The notes: generated by a model from the sequence alone, not told the origin. A DNA stretch of 64,000 nucleotides from Flavobacteriaceae bacterium NBU2977 (GCA_019931105.1 JAIOUW010000001.1:682001-746000); one strand, 5' to 3'; positions 8,022 to 17,734 are shown, counted from the first letter of the stretch. Made by a program: numbers and translations.

Positions 8022-9050
8022 TTATGACATTTCTCCGCGTAGCGAAGTCTCGAATATTGTTTTCATCAGCTTAGGGGAAATACCGTTTCCGAGGAGATAC
8101 ATAAGTTTAGTTATTGCCGCCTCAGATGTAATATCCTTACCATTAATGACTTGCATCTTTTCAAGTCGTTGACTTGTCTCATATTGGCCCATAATCACAC
8201 TGCCTCCTGAACATTGGGTGACGTTAATAATGAACAAACCCTTGGCAATTGCCTTTTCAAGTTCCAGCAGCAACCATTCATCGGTAGGCGCATTGCCAGC
8301 ACCATAGGTCTCCAAAACCAACGCCTTAAGGCCGGGTATTGCTAGCACACTCTTCAAAACCGATTCGTTAAGTCCTGGAAAAAACTTCAATATGGCGACG
8401 TTGTTATCGAGGTCTTTATGAACACATAATTTTTTGTGGTCGCTTTTTGGGTATAGGTTGGCCTCATGCACTTTAAGGTGCACACCTGATTCCGCAAGCG
8501 CAGGATAATTCAAAGATGCGAATGCCTCGAAATGTTCAGAATTGATCTTGGTTGTACGATTGGCACGATACAATTTGTATTCAAAATACAATCCTACTTC
8601 TTGTATCACCGGGCGACCGCTTTTTTTCAAAGCGGCAATTTGAATCGAGGTTATGAGGTTTTCCTTGGCATCGGTTCTCAGATCACCGATTGGTAGTTGG
8701 CTTCCCGTGAATATCACTGGTTTCGTTAAATTCTCAAGCATGAAACTCAGGGCAGAGGCAGTATAACTCATGGTATCACTACCGTGCAGTACGACAAAAC
8801 CATCATGACTTTCAAAATGATCTTCGATAATCGTTGCTATCTCGACCCAATGTCCAATATTCATATTCGATGAATCGATAGGCTTCTTGAAAGAAATGCT
8901 ATCTATATGACAATCCAATTGGGCCAGTTCAGGTATGTTCTTCTCAAGCTTCCTGAAATCGAAAGGCTTTAAAGTTGCCGTTTCATAATCCTTCATCATA
9001 CCGATGGTTCCACCTGTATATATGAGCAATATGTTCGTTTCGTTCTTCAT
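8022..9050 (-). CDS. ansA: Type I (cytoplasmic) L-asparaginase
   Basis: Hydrolyses L-asparagine to aspartate and ammonia. The 342-residue protein has no signal peptide, consistent with the type I cytoplasmic enzyme. The first catalytic motif is TGGTIGM with the nucleophile at Thr15; the second is HGSDTM at residues 89-94, with Thr93 and Asp92. Length is normal (about 340). It lies 5 bp downstream of tatD and is probably cotranscribed with it; the pair precedes tRNA-Ser and exbB on the same strand. Confidence 0.95.
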   Translation of the reverse strand: MKNETNILLIYTGGTIGMMKDYETATLKPFDFRKLEKNIPELAQLDCHIDSISFKKPIDSSNMNIGHWVEIATIIEDHFESHDGFVVLHGSDTMSYTASALSFMLENLTKPVIFTGSQLPIGDLRTDAKENLITSIQIAALKKSGRPVIQEVGLYFEYKLYRANRTTKINSEHFEAFASLNYPALAESGVHLKVHEANLYPKSDHKKLCVHKDLDNNVAILKFFPGLNESVLKSVLAIPGLKALVLETYGAGNAPTDEWLLLELEKAIAKGLFIINVTQCSGGSVIMGQYETSQRLEKMQVINGKDITSEAAITKLMYLLGNGISPKLMKTIFETSLRGEMS

Positions 9051-9055
9051 ATTAT

Positions 9056-9826
9056 CTAGATACCGAAGACATTGATCGAGTTCTTGGTCGTAGTTTCAAT
9101 AATGGTTTCAGTAGAAACCCCATAAATATCCGACAATCTTTCTAGTACATGAACCAGATAAGCGCTCTCATTTCGCTTTCCACGTAACGGCGCCGGAGCC
9201 AAATAAGGTGAATCGGTCTCAAGCACGATATGATTTAAATCAATTTGGTCAAGAAAGGTATCCAACTTTCCATTTTTAAAGGTGACGACACCGCCGATAC
9301 CCAATTTCATATTATAGGAAATGGCCTTTTTTGCCTGTTCGAAAGTTCCTGTAAAACAATGGAAGACCCCGAAAAGATCTTCCGCTCTTTCACCTTCCAA
9401 AATTTCAAAAATCTCGTCAAAAGCTTCCCTGCAATGTATGACGATCGGAAGTTTGTGCTTTTTTGCCAATCGGATCTGATTTTCAAAGGCTTCCTGTTGT
9501 TCCTTTAAAAAGGTCTTGTCCCAATAAAGGTCGATCCCTATTTCACCGATTGCACAAAACTCATATTCTGACAACAACTGTTCAACATGACCCAGTTCCT
9601 TCAAAAAATCATCCTTGACATGTGTAGGATGCAGTCCTGCCATCAAGAACATATTCTCGGGATAGGCTTTTTTCAAATCAAGCATTCTTTGGGTATAAGT
9701 CGAGTCGATAGCCGGTATAAAGAACCTTTTTATACCATTTTTAAAAGCCCTTTCTATAACCTCTTCACGATCTTTATCGAAGGCCTCACTATATAGATGC
9801 GTATGGGTGTCGGTAATTATCATCAC
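9056..9826 (-). CDS. tatD: TatD-family metal-dependent DNase
   Basis: A TIM-barrel metal-dependent hydrolase of 256 residues. It has the N-terminal DTHTHLYSE motif (His8, His10), GEIGIDLYWD with a metal-binding Glu, HCREAF, HCFTGT and the C-terminal ETDSPYLAP motif. Family members show 3'-5' exonuclease or endonuclease activity on DNA and RNA. It is followed after 5 bp by ansA. The start codon faces that of the aspartic protease gene at 9861 across 34 bp, so the two promoters must overlap. Confidence 0.94.
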   Translation of the reverse strand: MMIITDTHTHLYSEAFDKDREEVIERAFKNGIKRFFIPAIDSTYTQRMLDLKKAYPENMFLMAGLHPTHVKDDFLKELGHVEQLLSEYEFCAIGEIGIDLYWDKTFLKEQQEAFENQIRLAKKHKLPIVIHCREAFDEIFEILEGERAEDLFGVFHCFTGTFEQAKKAISYNMKLGIGGVVTFKNGKLDTFLDQIDLNHIVLETDSPYLAPAPLRGKRNESAYLVHVLERLSDIYGVSTETIIETTTKNSINVFGI

Positions 9827-9839
9827 ACAAAAATAGGAC

Positions 9840-9847
9840 TATCTTTG
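9840..9847 (+). promoter_or_regulatory. Probable -7 promoter element TATCTTTG
   Basis: TATCTTTG matches the Bacteroidota -7 consensus TAnnTTTG and sits 13 bp before the ATG of the protease gene at 9861. I do not see a clear TTG or TTTG at the -33 spacing. The very short intergenic space supports this placement. Confidence 0.5.
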
Positions 9848-9860
9848 TCAAAAAGAATAA

Positions 9861-10313
9861 ATGGCCAGCCTTAAAAAGCTTCTGCTAAGAAAAAGGTACA
9901 TCAAAATACCTTTGGTGCTTACCGCTACGAATCACCTTGAAATTGTGGCACGAATCAACGGAGTGAAGGGTAGGTTTATTTTAGATACCGGTGCTTCGAA
10001 CACCTGTATCGGCTTTAATAAAATTGATCTGTTCAAACTCACTTCTGAAGAGACAGACATAAAGGCCGCCGGTGCCGGTGCTACCAATATGGAAACACTG
10101 ATCTCACCCAAAAACCAAATTCAAATCGGTGATTGGAAGAAGAAAAAAATCAAAATCGTACTATTCGACCTCGTTCATGTAAACGAGGCGTTAACTGCAC
10201 ACAATGCCCTGCCAGTCGATGGCATCATTGGCGCCGACGTACTCAAAAAGGCAAAAGCGGTAATCGATTATGGCAAAAACTGCGTTTATTTGAAATCAAA
10301 GCACCCGAAATAG
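9861..10313 (+). CDS. Retropepsin-like aspartic protease (clan AA)
   Basis: A 150-residue single-domain pepsin-like protein. The active-site motif is FILDTGASNTCIG (DTGAS), and the second hydrophobic-hydrophobic-Gly motif is GIIGADVLKK near the C-terminus; this layout is that of retroviral-type proteases that act as dimers. There is no clear signal peptide; the N-terminus is Lys/Leu-rich. The substrate is unknown. It is transcribed divergently from tatD and convergently with odhB, so it forms its own unit. Confidence 0.88.
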   Translation: MASLKKLLLRKRYIKIPLVLTATNHLEIVARINGVKGRFILDTGASNTCIGFNKIDLFKLTSEETDIKAAGAGATNMETLISPKNQIQIGDWKKKKIKIVLFDLVHVNEALTAHNALPVDGIIGADVLKKAKAVIDYGKNCVYLKSKHPK

Positions 10314-10343
10314 CGTCATACGAAAACCTCAGATAATCTGACC

Positions 10344-11585
10344 TTACATTTCCAATGCCTTTTTAACATCGTTATCCATTAAGATTTCTTCAGGGCTTTC
10401 CAAGGCCTCTTTTACCGCGACCAAAAAGCCAACAGATTCTTTACCGTCGATTATTCTATGATCATAAGAGAGGGCCACGTACATAATCGGGGCAATGGCG
10501 ATCGCACCGTCACGGACAATGGGACGTTCGACAATGTTATGCATGCCCAGAATAGCGCTCTGCGGAGGATTGATGATCGGTGTTGACAGCATCGAACCGA
10601 AAACACCACCATTCGTTATGGTGAAGGTACCGCCCGTCATCTCATCGACAGTTATCTCGCCTTCCCTAGCACGTATCGCCAATCGTTTTACTTCTGATTC
10701 GATACCCCTAAAAGTTAGGTTCTCGGCATTTCGAATAACAGGCACCATCAATCCTTTCGGGCCCGACACGGCGATACTGATATCACAGAAATCATACGAA
10801 ATCATTTCCTTGCCATCGATCATCGAATTCACCGCCGGATACATTTCAAGTGCACGGACCACAGCTTTTGTAAAAAATGACATAAAGCCAAGACTAACCC
10901 CATGTTTTTCTTTGAAATCTTCTTTATACTTCTCCCGCAATGCAAAAATCGGAGACATATCCACCTCATTGAACGTGGTCAACATGGCCGTCTCATTTTT
11001 GGCGGCCACCAAACGTTCGGCGACCTTGCGTCGCAACATCGAAAGTTTGGATCGGGTTTCACCCCGATTTCCCCCAGTGGGGCTTCCCATGGAAGGCACC
11101 GCATTCACCGCATCTTCTTTGGTGATTCTGCCATCTCTTCCCGAACCTTTTACGGCCGTGGTGTCCATTCCCTTTTCGTCCAATATCTTTTTGGCGGCCG
11201 GAGAAGGTGTTCCAGAAGCATAAGTTTCTTTCTTTGTAACCGTTTCAATGGCCTTTTTGTCATCGGCCTCTTTCGTTTCTTCCGACTGGTCATTTGCGGT
11301 ATTGACATCGGAACTTTCAGCTCCTTGGCCCGAATCGGTCGGTTTGGCGGCACCGGTATCGATTAAACATACCACGGCACCAACGGCAACGGCATCGCCT
11401 TCCTCGGCTTTCAAGGTAATCGTTCCACTCTCTTCGGCAGGAAGTTCCAGGGTTGCCTTGTCGGAATCCACTTCCGCTATTGCCTGGTCTTTCTCGACAT
11501 AATCGCCATCTTTTACAAGCCATTCCGCAATTTCGACTTCTGTTATCGACTCCCCCGGGGAAGGAACTTTCATTTCTAGAATCAT
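10344..11585 (-). CDS. odhB: 2-oxoglutarate dehydrogenase E2, dihydrolipoyl succinyltransferase
   Basis: E2 core of the TCA-cycle 2-oxoglutarate dehydrogenase complex, which transfers succinyl from lipoate to CoA. The 413-residue protein has an N-terminal lipoyl domain with the lipoylated Lys43 in EVDSDKATLEL, an acidic/Ser-Thr linker at about 80-120, a peripheral-subunit-binding domain around 125-160 (TPSPAAKKILDEKGMD), and the catalytic domain ending in ALSYDHRIIDGKE with His376 and Asp380. It is the last gene of odhA - M23 peptidase - odhB; 21 bp separate it from the peptidase gene. Confidence 0.96.
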   Translation of the reverse strand: MILEMKVPSPGESITEVEIAEWLVKDGDYVEKDQAIAEVDSDKATLELPAEESGTITLKAEEGDAVAVGAVVCLIDTGAAKPTDSGQGAESSDVNTANDQSEETKEADDKKAIETVTKKETYASGTPSPAAKKILDEKGMDTTAVKGSGRDGRITKEDAVNAVPSMGSPTGGNRGETRSKLSMLRRKVAERLVAAKNETAMLTTFNEVDMSPIFALREKYKEDFKEKHGVSLGFMSFFTKAVVRALEMYPAVNSMIDGKEMISYDFCDISIAVSGPKGLMVPVIRNAENLTFRGIESEVKRLAIRAREGEITVDEMTGGTFTITNGGVFGSMLSTPIINPPQSAILGMHNIVERPIVRDGAIAIAPIMYVALSYDHRIIDGKESVGFLVAVKEALESPEEILMDNDVKKALEM

Positions 11586-11606
11586 TCTAATGATTTTAAA
11601 GTATTC

Positions 11607-12572
11607 TTAATTTACATTTTCAATAAAGTCTTCCTTTACCGGAAGATAATCCGTTTTTAATTCGCTATTGACCATAATTTGGTCAAAAAACAACTTCGCC
11701 CCAGTGGACTGAAGCATGTCAACATGGTTTTGTAGACTCAAGTGCAAATGGGGTTCGGTCGAATTTCCTGAATTTCCGCATTGGCCTAAAAGCTCTCCTT
11801 GCCTGACATCTTGCCCCTCTTGGACAACTATACTTCCTTCTTTTAAGTGAGCGAACAAAATGAACTCGCCATTATCAGTCTCTAAAACCACGGTATTACC
11901 CGTTAATTGCCGTGGATTCAATTCACCAGGAATATTATCGTGCACCCCGGTAACCACCTTTGCCACCCTCGCATCACATGGGGCAATAATCTCTTTGCCA
12001 AAGGCAAAATAGCTCTCGTTCTTTTTAGGATCGCCCTCATAAGAGCTTCCATTGGCGACCATCAAGATATCGTAGGCGTACTGCTGATCGGCATAATCTA
12101 CATGATAGTTCTGTTCAACGGTGGTGCCTCCCCAAAAAACAAACCATTTACCGTTGAAAGGCAGCGCCATCTTTGTAACGTTTCTTTCTAAAACGGGAAT
12201 CTCATCATCTTTTAATGGTTTTATGGCAAGTCCGTTTATCCTGTTTTGTGGTGTCAAAGAAATTAAGACTTCGGCCACCGCCCTTTCAAAATCCGTTCTA
12301 TAAATGTGCGCTCCTTTATCGATTCGGTCAAACCTCATTTCAGTAATATCACCCATAAGGTTGTTGACGTTCTGTTCAAAAAATGCCAATGTTTGCTCTC
12401 TGGGCAAGGCTTTTTTCATGTCTACATTAAAACGGTCAAAAATCGCGATATAATCACGGTCGTTATATCGGGACATAAATTCAGTCGCCGCCTCGGCGTA
12501 CCTTCCTTGTTCTTCTTGCGAAAAGGAAGCACCAAAAGTGAACAAGAGCAGTAGCAAGGTTACGAATCTCAT
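11607..12572 (-). CDS. Secreted M23-type peptidase with DUF3887-like N-terminal domain
   Basis: A 321-residue exported protein (signal peptide about residues 1-18, RFVTLLLLLFTFGASFS). Residues of about 25-110 look like the DUF3887-type domain often found before hydrolases. The C-terminal LytM/M23 domain has FAHLKEGSIVV and PHLHLSLQ, the usual later metal ligands. At the expected first ligand (HxxxD) the sequence is QYAYD, so His may be replaced by Gln, although a nearby NYH could substitute. It may therefore be a non-canonical or regulatory member. The start overlaps the odhA stop by 4 bp (ATGA), tying a cell-wall gene to a TCA-cycle operon. Confidence 0.9.
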   Translation of the reverse strand: MRFVTLLLLLFTFGASFSQEEQGRYAEAATEFMSRYNDRDYIAIFDRFNVDMKKALPREQTLAFFEQNVNNLMGDITEMRFDRIDKGAHIYRTDFERAVAEVLISLTPQNRINGLAIKPLKDDEIPVLERNVTKMALPFNGKWFVFWGGTTVEQNYHVDYADQQYAYDILMVANGSSYEGDPKKNESYFAFGKEIIAPCDARVAKVVTGVHDNIPGELNPRQLTGNTVVLETDNGEFILFAHLKEGSIVVQEGQDVRQGELLGQCGNSGNSTEPHLHLSLQNHVDMLQSTGAKLFFDQIMVNSELKTDYLPVKEDFIENVN

Positions 12573-15385
12573 TTGGCTTTCTCAGTTTTGACCTTTGGAC
12601 GGGTCATATTGTTCTTAGACCTATCGAATACATAATCGATAACCTGTTGATGTCGCATTTTAGAACGTACCGCACTACCGGCAGCCGGTGATGCGTAGAA
12701 TCGCCTCGATGCGACCCTGAACTTGTTCGCATCACTAAAATGCATCATCAAATGGCTCCATGCCCCCATATTACGAGGCTCTTCTTGCGCCCACACCAAA
12801 TCATCGGCAAACTTATATTTGGCAATGATTTTCTTCATCGCTTCGCTCGGCAACGGAAACAACTGCTCCAGGCGGACAAGAGCCACGTCATCACGACCCT
12901 CTTCTTCTCTTCGGACCAGCAAATCATAATAGAATTTTCCGGTGCAGAACACCAACGATTTTACTTTTTTCACATCGGCGGATTCATCGTCAAGAACCTC
13001 TTGAAAACTTCCATTTGCCAAATCTTCGATCGTCGAAACGGCTCTTGGATGCCTCAATAAACTTTTTGGGGTAAAAATGACCAATGGTTTTCTAAAATCG
13101 ACCTTCATTTGTCTCCTCAGAATATGAAAAATCTGGGCAGGGGTCGAAACATCCGCCACATACATATTATCTCTCGCGCATAATTGCAGATAACGTTCCA
13201 TACGTGCCGAAGAATGTTCGGCACCTTGGCCTTCATAACCATGAGGAAGCAACATGACCAATCCGTTTTGTAGCTTCCATTTATCTTCGGCGGCGGATAT
13301 ATATTGATCGATCATGATCTGTGCGCCGTTACTAAAATCACCGAATTGGGCCTCCCAAATGGTCAATGTGTTCGGACTTGCCATGGCATAGCCATAATCA
13401 AAACCTACAACGCCGTATTCCGACAACAAAGAATTGTAGATTTGAAACCGCCCCTGCTTTTTCGAAATATTGTTCAAGAGCATAACTTCCTCTTCGCTCT
13501 CCTCAACCTTCATAACGGCATGACGGTGTGAGAAAGTCCCTCGCTCAACATCTTGGCCCGACATACGCACATCAAAACCTTCATACAATAAAGTTCCATA
13601 AGCCAAAAGTTCACCCATGGCCCAGTCGAGATTATTGGTCTCAAAGAACATGTTTCTTCGGTCCTTTACCAATTTTTCGACCTTTCGCAAGAATTTTTTA
13701 TCGGAAGGAAGTTCGGTGATCGCCTTGGCGATCTCGGTCAGCTTCTTTTTATCGAACGAAGTGTCGACCGAATCCATCATTTCCCATTCACGCACATTGA
13801 CGAAACCTTTCCATTCGTCGGCCATAAAAGGCGTTATGATCGTCTTGTCCTCTTTTCTTGAGTCTTCCAATTCTTCTTCCAGTGAAGCTTTGTACTGCTC
13901 TTCAAGTTGCTTGACATATCCCTTTTCAATTACCCCTTCGGCCAAAAGGCGTTCAGCATAGATATCGCGTGGGTTTTTGTGCTTTGCGATCGCTTTGTAC
14001 AATTTAGGCTGGGTAAAACGCGGTTCGTCCCCCTCGTTGTGCCCATATTTTCGATAGCCCAATAAATCGATAAATACATCGCGTTTAAAGCGCATTCGAT
14101 ATTCCAGGGCAAAAAGGGAAGCATGTACGACCGCCTCTGCATCATCGGCATTTACATGTAGAACGGGACTCAAAGTAACCTTACCTACATCGGTACAGTA
14201 AGTCGACGTTCTGGCATCGAGATAGTTCGTGGTAAAACCGATCTGGTTGTTGACCACGATATGGATCGTACCCCCGGTTCGATAACCGTCAAGATCTGCC
14301 ATCTGAACGACCTCGTAGACCAGGCCTTGCCCCGCAATGGCCGCGTCACCATGTACCACGATCGGTAAGACTTTGGAAAAATCGTCGGCGTAATGCGCAT
14401 CTTGCTTGGCTCTGGTAATCCCTTCGACCACCGCCCCAACAGTCTCTAAATGCGATGGATTGGGGGCTATGTTCATTCTTATCTTCTTGCCGTTGTCGGT
14501 TTTCCTTTCCGAGGTCCATCCCAAATGGTACTTCACATCTCCATCGAAAATCTCTTCCTCATAATCCTTACCATCGAATTCGCTGAAAATATCCTTCGCC
14601 GCCTTGCCAAAGATATTTGTAAGCACGTTCAAGCGGCCGCGGTGCGCCATACCCATTACAAACTGTTCGACGCCCAATCGCGCGGCGCGTTCAACAACCG
14701 CATCCAAAGCAGGAATCAGCGATTCGTTGCCTTCCAGTGAAAATCGCTTTTGACCAACGTATTTGGTATGCAAGAACCCTTCAAAAGAAACGGCCTCGTT
14801 CAGCTTCTTTAAAATGTGCTTCTTTTGCGCGCTATCGAACTTCGGGTGGTTATCATTGATATTCAACCAATTTTGAATCCATTCGATACGTTCAGGGTTT
14901 CGTATGTACATATATTCGACCCCAATGGCATCACAATATATCTTTTGCAAATGGACTATTATTTCACGGAGCGTAGCGGGGCCCAGACCCAAAATCTCCC
15001 CTGCGTTGAACAACGTATCAAGGTCTTCGTTGGAGAGCCCAAAATTTTCAATATCAAGGGTCGGGGAATACTTTCTTCTCTCCCTTACCGGATTAGTTTT
15101 TGTGAACAGATGCCCCCTACTGCGATAGCCATCGATCAATCGAATGACCTGAAACTCTTTTTGCAATGACCGGGGCATGTCCAAGGGCTGCCCGTTGTTT
15201 ATGCCCGCAGCATCCGTTATCGTCTGAACATCCAGTTCATCGAGCGAACTTTCAACGCCAAAATCGAAGCCTTGAAAGAAAGCTCTCCAACTTGGCTCTA
15301 CGCTATCGGGATGTTGCAGATATTTGTCATAAAGCTCTGCAAAAAAAGAAGTGTGTGCAGTGTTTAAAAAGGAAAATTTATCCAT
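12569..15385 (-). CDS. odhA: 2-oxoglutarate dehydrogenase E1 component
   Basis: Thiamine-diphosphate enzyme that decarboxylates 2-oxoglutarate and succinylates the lipoyl group of E2. It has 938 residues, as expected for E1o. The N-terminal E2-binding segment is seen as YDKYLQHPDSVEPSWRAFF, the TPP domain as FVMGMAHRGRLNVL and HGDAAIAGQGLVYE with NNQIGF, and the transketolase-like domain as GQDVERGTFSHRHAV and FGDFSNGAQIMIDQY. Glucose or oxaloacetate control cannot be seen here. It is the first gene of the odhA - peptidase - odhB operon, and its stop overlaps the peptidase start. Confidence 0.97.
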   Translation of the reverse strand: MDKFSFLNTAHTSFFAELYDKYLQHPDSVEPSWRAFFQGFDFGVESSLDELDVQTITDAAGINNGQPLDMPRSLQKEFQVIRLIDGYRSRGHLFTKTNPVRERRKYSPTLDIENFGLSNEDLDTLFNAGEILGLGPATLREIIVHLQKIYCDAIGVEYMYIRNPERIEWIQNWLNINDNHPKFDSAQKKHILKKLNEAVSFEGFLHTKYVGQKRFSLEGNESLIPALDAVVERAARLGVEQFVMGMAHRGRLNVLTNIFGKAAKDIFSEFDGKDYEEEIFDGDVKYHLGWTSERKTDNGKKIRMNIAPNPSHLETVGAVVEGITRAKQDAHYADDFSKVLPIVVHGDAAIAGQGLVYEVVQMADLDGYRTGGTIHIVVNNQIGFTTNYLDARTSTYCTDVGKVTLSPVLHVNADDAEAVVHASLFALEYRMRFKRDVFIDLLGYRKYGHNEGDEPRFTQPKLYKAIAKHKNPRDIYAERLLAEGVIEKGYVKQLEEQYKASLEEELEDSRKEDKTIITPFMADEWKGFVNVREWEMMDSVDTSFDKKKLTEIAKAITELPSDKKFLRKVEKLVKDRRNMFFETNNLDWAMGELLAYGTLLYEGFDVRMSGQDVERGTFSHRHAVMKVEESEEEVMLLNNISKKQGRFQIYNSLLSEYGVVGFDYGYAMASPNTLTIWEAQFGDFSNGAQIMIDQYISAAEDKWKLQNGLVMLLPHGYEGQGAEHSSARMERYLQLCARDNMYVADVSTPAQIFHILRRQMKVDFRKPLVIFTPKSLLRHPRAVSTIEDLANGSFQEVLDDESADVKKVKSLVFCTGKFYYDLLVRREEEGRDDVALVRLEQLFPLPSEAMKKIIAKYKFADDLVWAQEEPRNMGAWSHLMMHFSDANKFRVASRRFYASPAAGSAVRSKMRHQQVIDYVFDRSKNNMTRPKVKTEKAK

Positions 15386-15505
15386 AAAAAGGTTTCTCTA
15401 TCCTACAAACAAAATAAATTCAAAAATACAACATTTACATTTTCTGCATGTTATCTTAGTGGCAATAATGAAGAAACTAATAGGATAATCACAAAAATAG
15501 ATCAA

Positions 15506-16021
15506 ATGGCGACCAAAAACATTTTATCGTGCCTTATCTTATTTGCTATAGGTTTTGTTGCTACCGCCCAGAATCCGAATGCCAAGGGCGACTTTTGGCG
15601 CCATGTTCGATTTGGTGGCGGACTTGGTCTCGGATTTACAAACGGCGGTTTCAATGGTTCAATCTCGCCCAGTGCAATCTATCAGGTCACCGACAATTTT
15701 GCCGTTGGCACAAGTCTCAGTTTCAACTATGCCAAATTCAATGACAACAAGCTATTGGCCTATGGCGGAAGTGTTCTTACGCTGTTAAACCCTATTGATT
15801 TCGTTCAATTTTCAGTCGAATTCGAAGAACTTCGTGTGAATAGAACCCTTGCTGCAATACCTAATGACATTAAAGATGATTATTGGTCTCCCGGCCTATT
15901 TCTGGGCCTGGGCTATACCGACAGAAATTTCACTGTCGGCATTCGTTACGATGTACTCTACGATGATCAAAAAAGTATTTACGCCAATGCCTGGACGCCC
16001 TTTGTTAGGGTCTATTTTTAA
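15506..16021 (+). CDS. Small outer-membrane-type barrel protein
   Basis: A 171-residue exported protein: signal peptide about residues 1-21 (LSCLILFAIGFVATAQ), then glycine-rich alternating strands (VRFGGGLGLGFTNGGF, VGTSLSFNYAKF, GLFLGLGYTDRNFTVG) and an aromatic C-terminal strand (WTPFVRVYF), the pattern of a small eight-stranded barrel. It is divergent from odhA. In some databases such neighbours carry the name alpha-ketoglutarate decarboxylase, which the sequence does not support. The function is unknown. Confidence 0.85.
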   Translation: MATKNILSCLILFAIGFVATAQNPNAKGDFWRHVRFGGGLGLGFTNGGFNGSISPSAIYQVTDNFAVGTSLSFNYAKFNDNKLLAYGGSVLTLLNPIDFVQFSVEFEELRVNRTLAAIPNDIKDDYWSPGLFLGLGYTDRNFTVGIRYDVLYDDQKSIYANAWTPFVRVYF

Positions 16022-16090
16022 TAATCTATGCGGTGCCATAGGTTATTTGTAGAGCACCATTACAAATACCCATCATATGAGTTCTGCCGC

Positions 16091-16444
16091 TCAATCGAAT
16101 TCTTCTTTAAATCTGACCTTTTGTAATTCTCGGCGAAGTATCGAGAAGGTTACCATCTCGGCAAATTCAACAATATCACTTTGATTAGTGTCTTTAAGTG
16201 TACTTTCTGGAATATCTATCAAGTACATGAGGTTAAGATAGTCATTGAACTTTTCCATAAGAAGAAAATAGATCTTTTCATGAAGCTCGCGTTTTAAATC
16301 CTGAGGAGTAATCAAAAGTGTAAACCCCACAGATATGTTCGCCAATTGAAAATCTTTCAGCAGTTGCACGATTAGCTTTGTGTAGCGATTTTCTTTCTGG
16401 GCCTTTTGCAGAACCTTGATACAGTTAACATGATGCTCGTTCAT
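16091..16444 (-). CDS. Conserved hypothetical protein, 117 residues
   Basis: I do not recognise a named family. It is soluble, mostly helical in character, and rich in Leu, Glu and Lys; it has no signal peptide, cysteine motif or membrane segment (one Cys near the N-terminus). It lies 15 bp downstream of the amidohydrolase gene on the same strand, so it is probably cotranscribed with it. Codon use and the spacing support a real gene. Confidence 0.72.
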   Translation of the reverse strand: MNEHHVNCIKVLQKAQKENRYTKLIVQLLKDFQLANISVGFTLLITPQDLKRELHEKIYFLLMEKFNDYLNLMYLIDIPESTLKDTNQSDIVEFAEMVTFSILRRELQKVRFKEEFD

Positions 16445-16459
16445 TCTTTAAACAACCAT

Positions 16460-17734
16460 TTACTGCTTAAAAACTTCACCATTCTTCATCACAAAAACGA
16501 CATTTTCAAGCGTATTTACATTCTTAAGAGGGTTTTCGTCAACGGCAATTATATCGGCCAGAAAACCGCCTTTCAATTGACCCAGATCATTTTCCATGCC
16601 CAATAATTCGGCATTGATAATTGTTGCAGACCGTATCGTTTCGATAATGGGCATACCCGCCTCGTGCATGAAACCAAATTCTTTGCCATTTTCACCGTGA
16701 GGAGAAACCCCGGCATCGGTTCCGAAAGCGATAGGAACTCCCTTTTTATAGGCCTTGCCGAACGTAGCTTGGCTGACAGGACCTATTTCGCGTGCTTTCT
16801 GGGCCACTATCGGGGGAAGAAACCCAGGTATCTCGGCCATTTCGGCCGCTGCCTTGCCTGCAGAAATAGTGGGCACCAAATAAGTTTTATGTTGTATCAT
16901 CAGATCCATGGTTTCCTCACTCATCAGGGTACCATGCTCAATAGTTTTAATACCACCTTTGACCGCCCTTTGCATACCTTCATCGCCATGGGCATGGGCC
17001 GCGGTCAACATGCCGTAATCTTTGGCCGCTTCGACGATACCCCTAATCTCTTCTTCGGTAAACTGGGGATTTTGCCCGTTCTTTGCCACGCTCATTACAC
17101 CACCGGTTGCCGTAATCTTGATTACGTCGGCCCCATTCTTGTAGCGTTGCCGTACCGCTTTCTTGGCATCTTCAGGAGAATTGACAACACCTTCCATAGG
17201 CCCGGGATCCCCCATCAATTCCTTTTTCATTCCATTGGTTGGGTCCGCATGCCCCCCAGTGGTCCCGATGGCCTTGCCCGCCGTGAAGATTCGGGGCCCT
17301 TTCACAACACCTTTGTTAATTGCGTTTCGTAGTGCGATATTCACTCCTGAGCCCCCCAAATCCCTGACCGTGGTAAAACCGGCCATCAAGGTTCGTTCGG
17401 CATAGACAGTTGATTGAAAAGCGATATCGGCCTCGTTCTTGGTAAAACGCTCAATGTATCTCGAAGGACTCGATTCTCCTTCGATATGAACATGCATATC
17501 TATGAAACCGGGAAGTACAAACTTACTTTTCAAGTCTATGACCTTATCATTCGAAGTACCGTTGACAAAGCCGTCTTGAATACTTTTTATCCGGTCACCG
17601 GAAACAATAATGGTTTTTTCGGATAATAATCCACCCGATTGGGGATCAACAATCTTTCCACACTGTAAATAGTAGTCCTGCGCCGTAATAACCGTGGTCA
17701 AAAATAGGATGAACAGCAGTAGCAGTTTTTTCAT
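16460..17734 (-). CDS. Exported amidohydrolase (imidazolonepropionase / prolidase-like subgroup)
   Basis: A 424-residue metal-dependent hydrolase with a signal peptide (residues 1-18, KKLLLLFILFLTTVITAQ). Metal-site motifs are GFIDMHVHIEGE, the conserved Lys region GADVIKITATGGVMS, TAAHAHG, IEHGTL and FGTDAGVSPHGEN, followed by LGQLKGGFLADIIAVDENPL. This subgroup includes exported Xaa-Pro and Xaa-Arg/Lys dipeptidases; the exact substrate cannot be read from sequence. It is separate from the hut imidazolonepropionase at 57728. A 31-nt hairpin upstream at 17756-17786 separates it from galE. Confidence 0.9.
   Translation of the reverse strand: MKKLLLLFILFLTTVITAQDYYLQCGKIVDPQSGGLLSEKTIIVSGDRIKSIQDGFVNGTSNDKVIDLKSKFVLPGFIDMHVHIEGESSPSRYIERFTKNEADIAFQSTVYAERTLMAGFTTVRDLGGSGVNIALRNAINKGVVKGPRIFTAGKAIGTTGGHADPTNGMKKELMGDPGPMEGVVNSPEDAKKAVRQRYKNGADVIKITATGGVMSVAKNGQNPQFTEEEIRGIVEAAKDYGMLTAAHAHGDEGMQRAVKGGIKTIEHGTLMSEETMDLMIQHKTYLVPTISAGKAAAEMAEIPGFLPPIVAQKAREIGPVSQATFGKAYKKGVPIAFGTDAGVSPHGENGKEFGFMHEAGMPIIETIRSATIINAELLGMENDLGQLKGGFLADIIAVDENPLKNVNTLENVVFVMKNGEVFKQ

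Noticed and set aside
10495-11223. A 242-codon open frame on the plus strand over odhB
   Set aside because: It is antisense to a well-supported E2 gene and has no recognisable motif; such frames come from the codon bias of the sense gene.
13617-13961. Plus-strand frames over odhA
   Set aside because: Antisense shadows of a gene with clear domain motifs and no start or promoter of their own.
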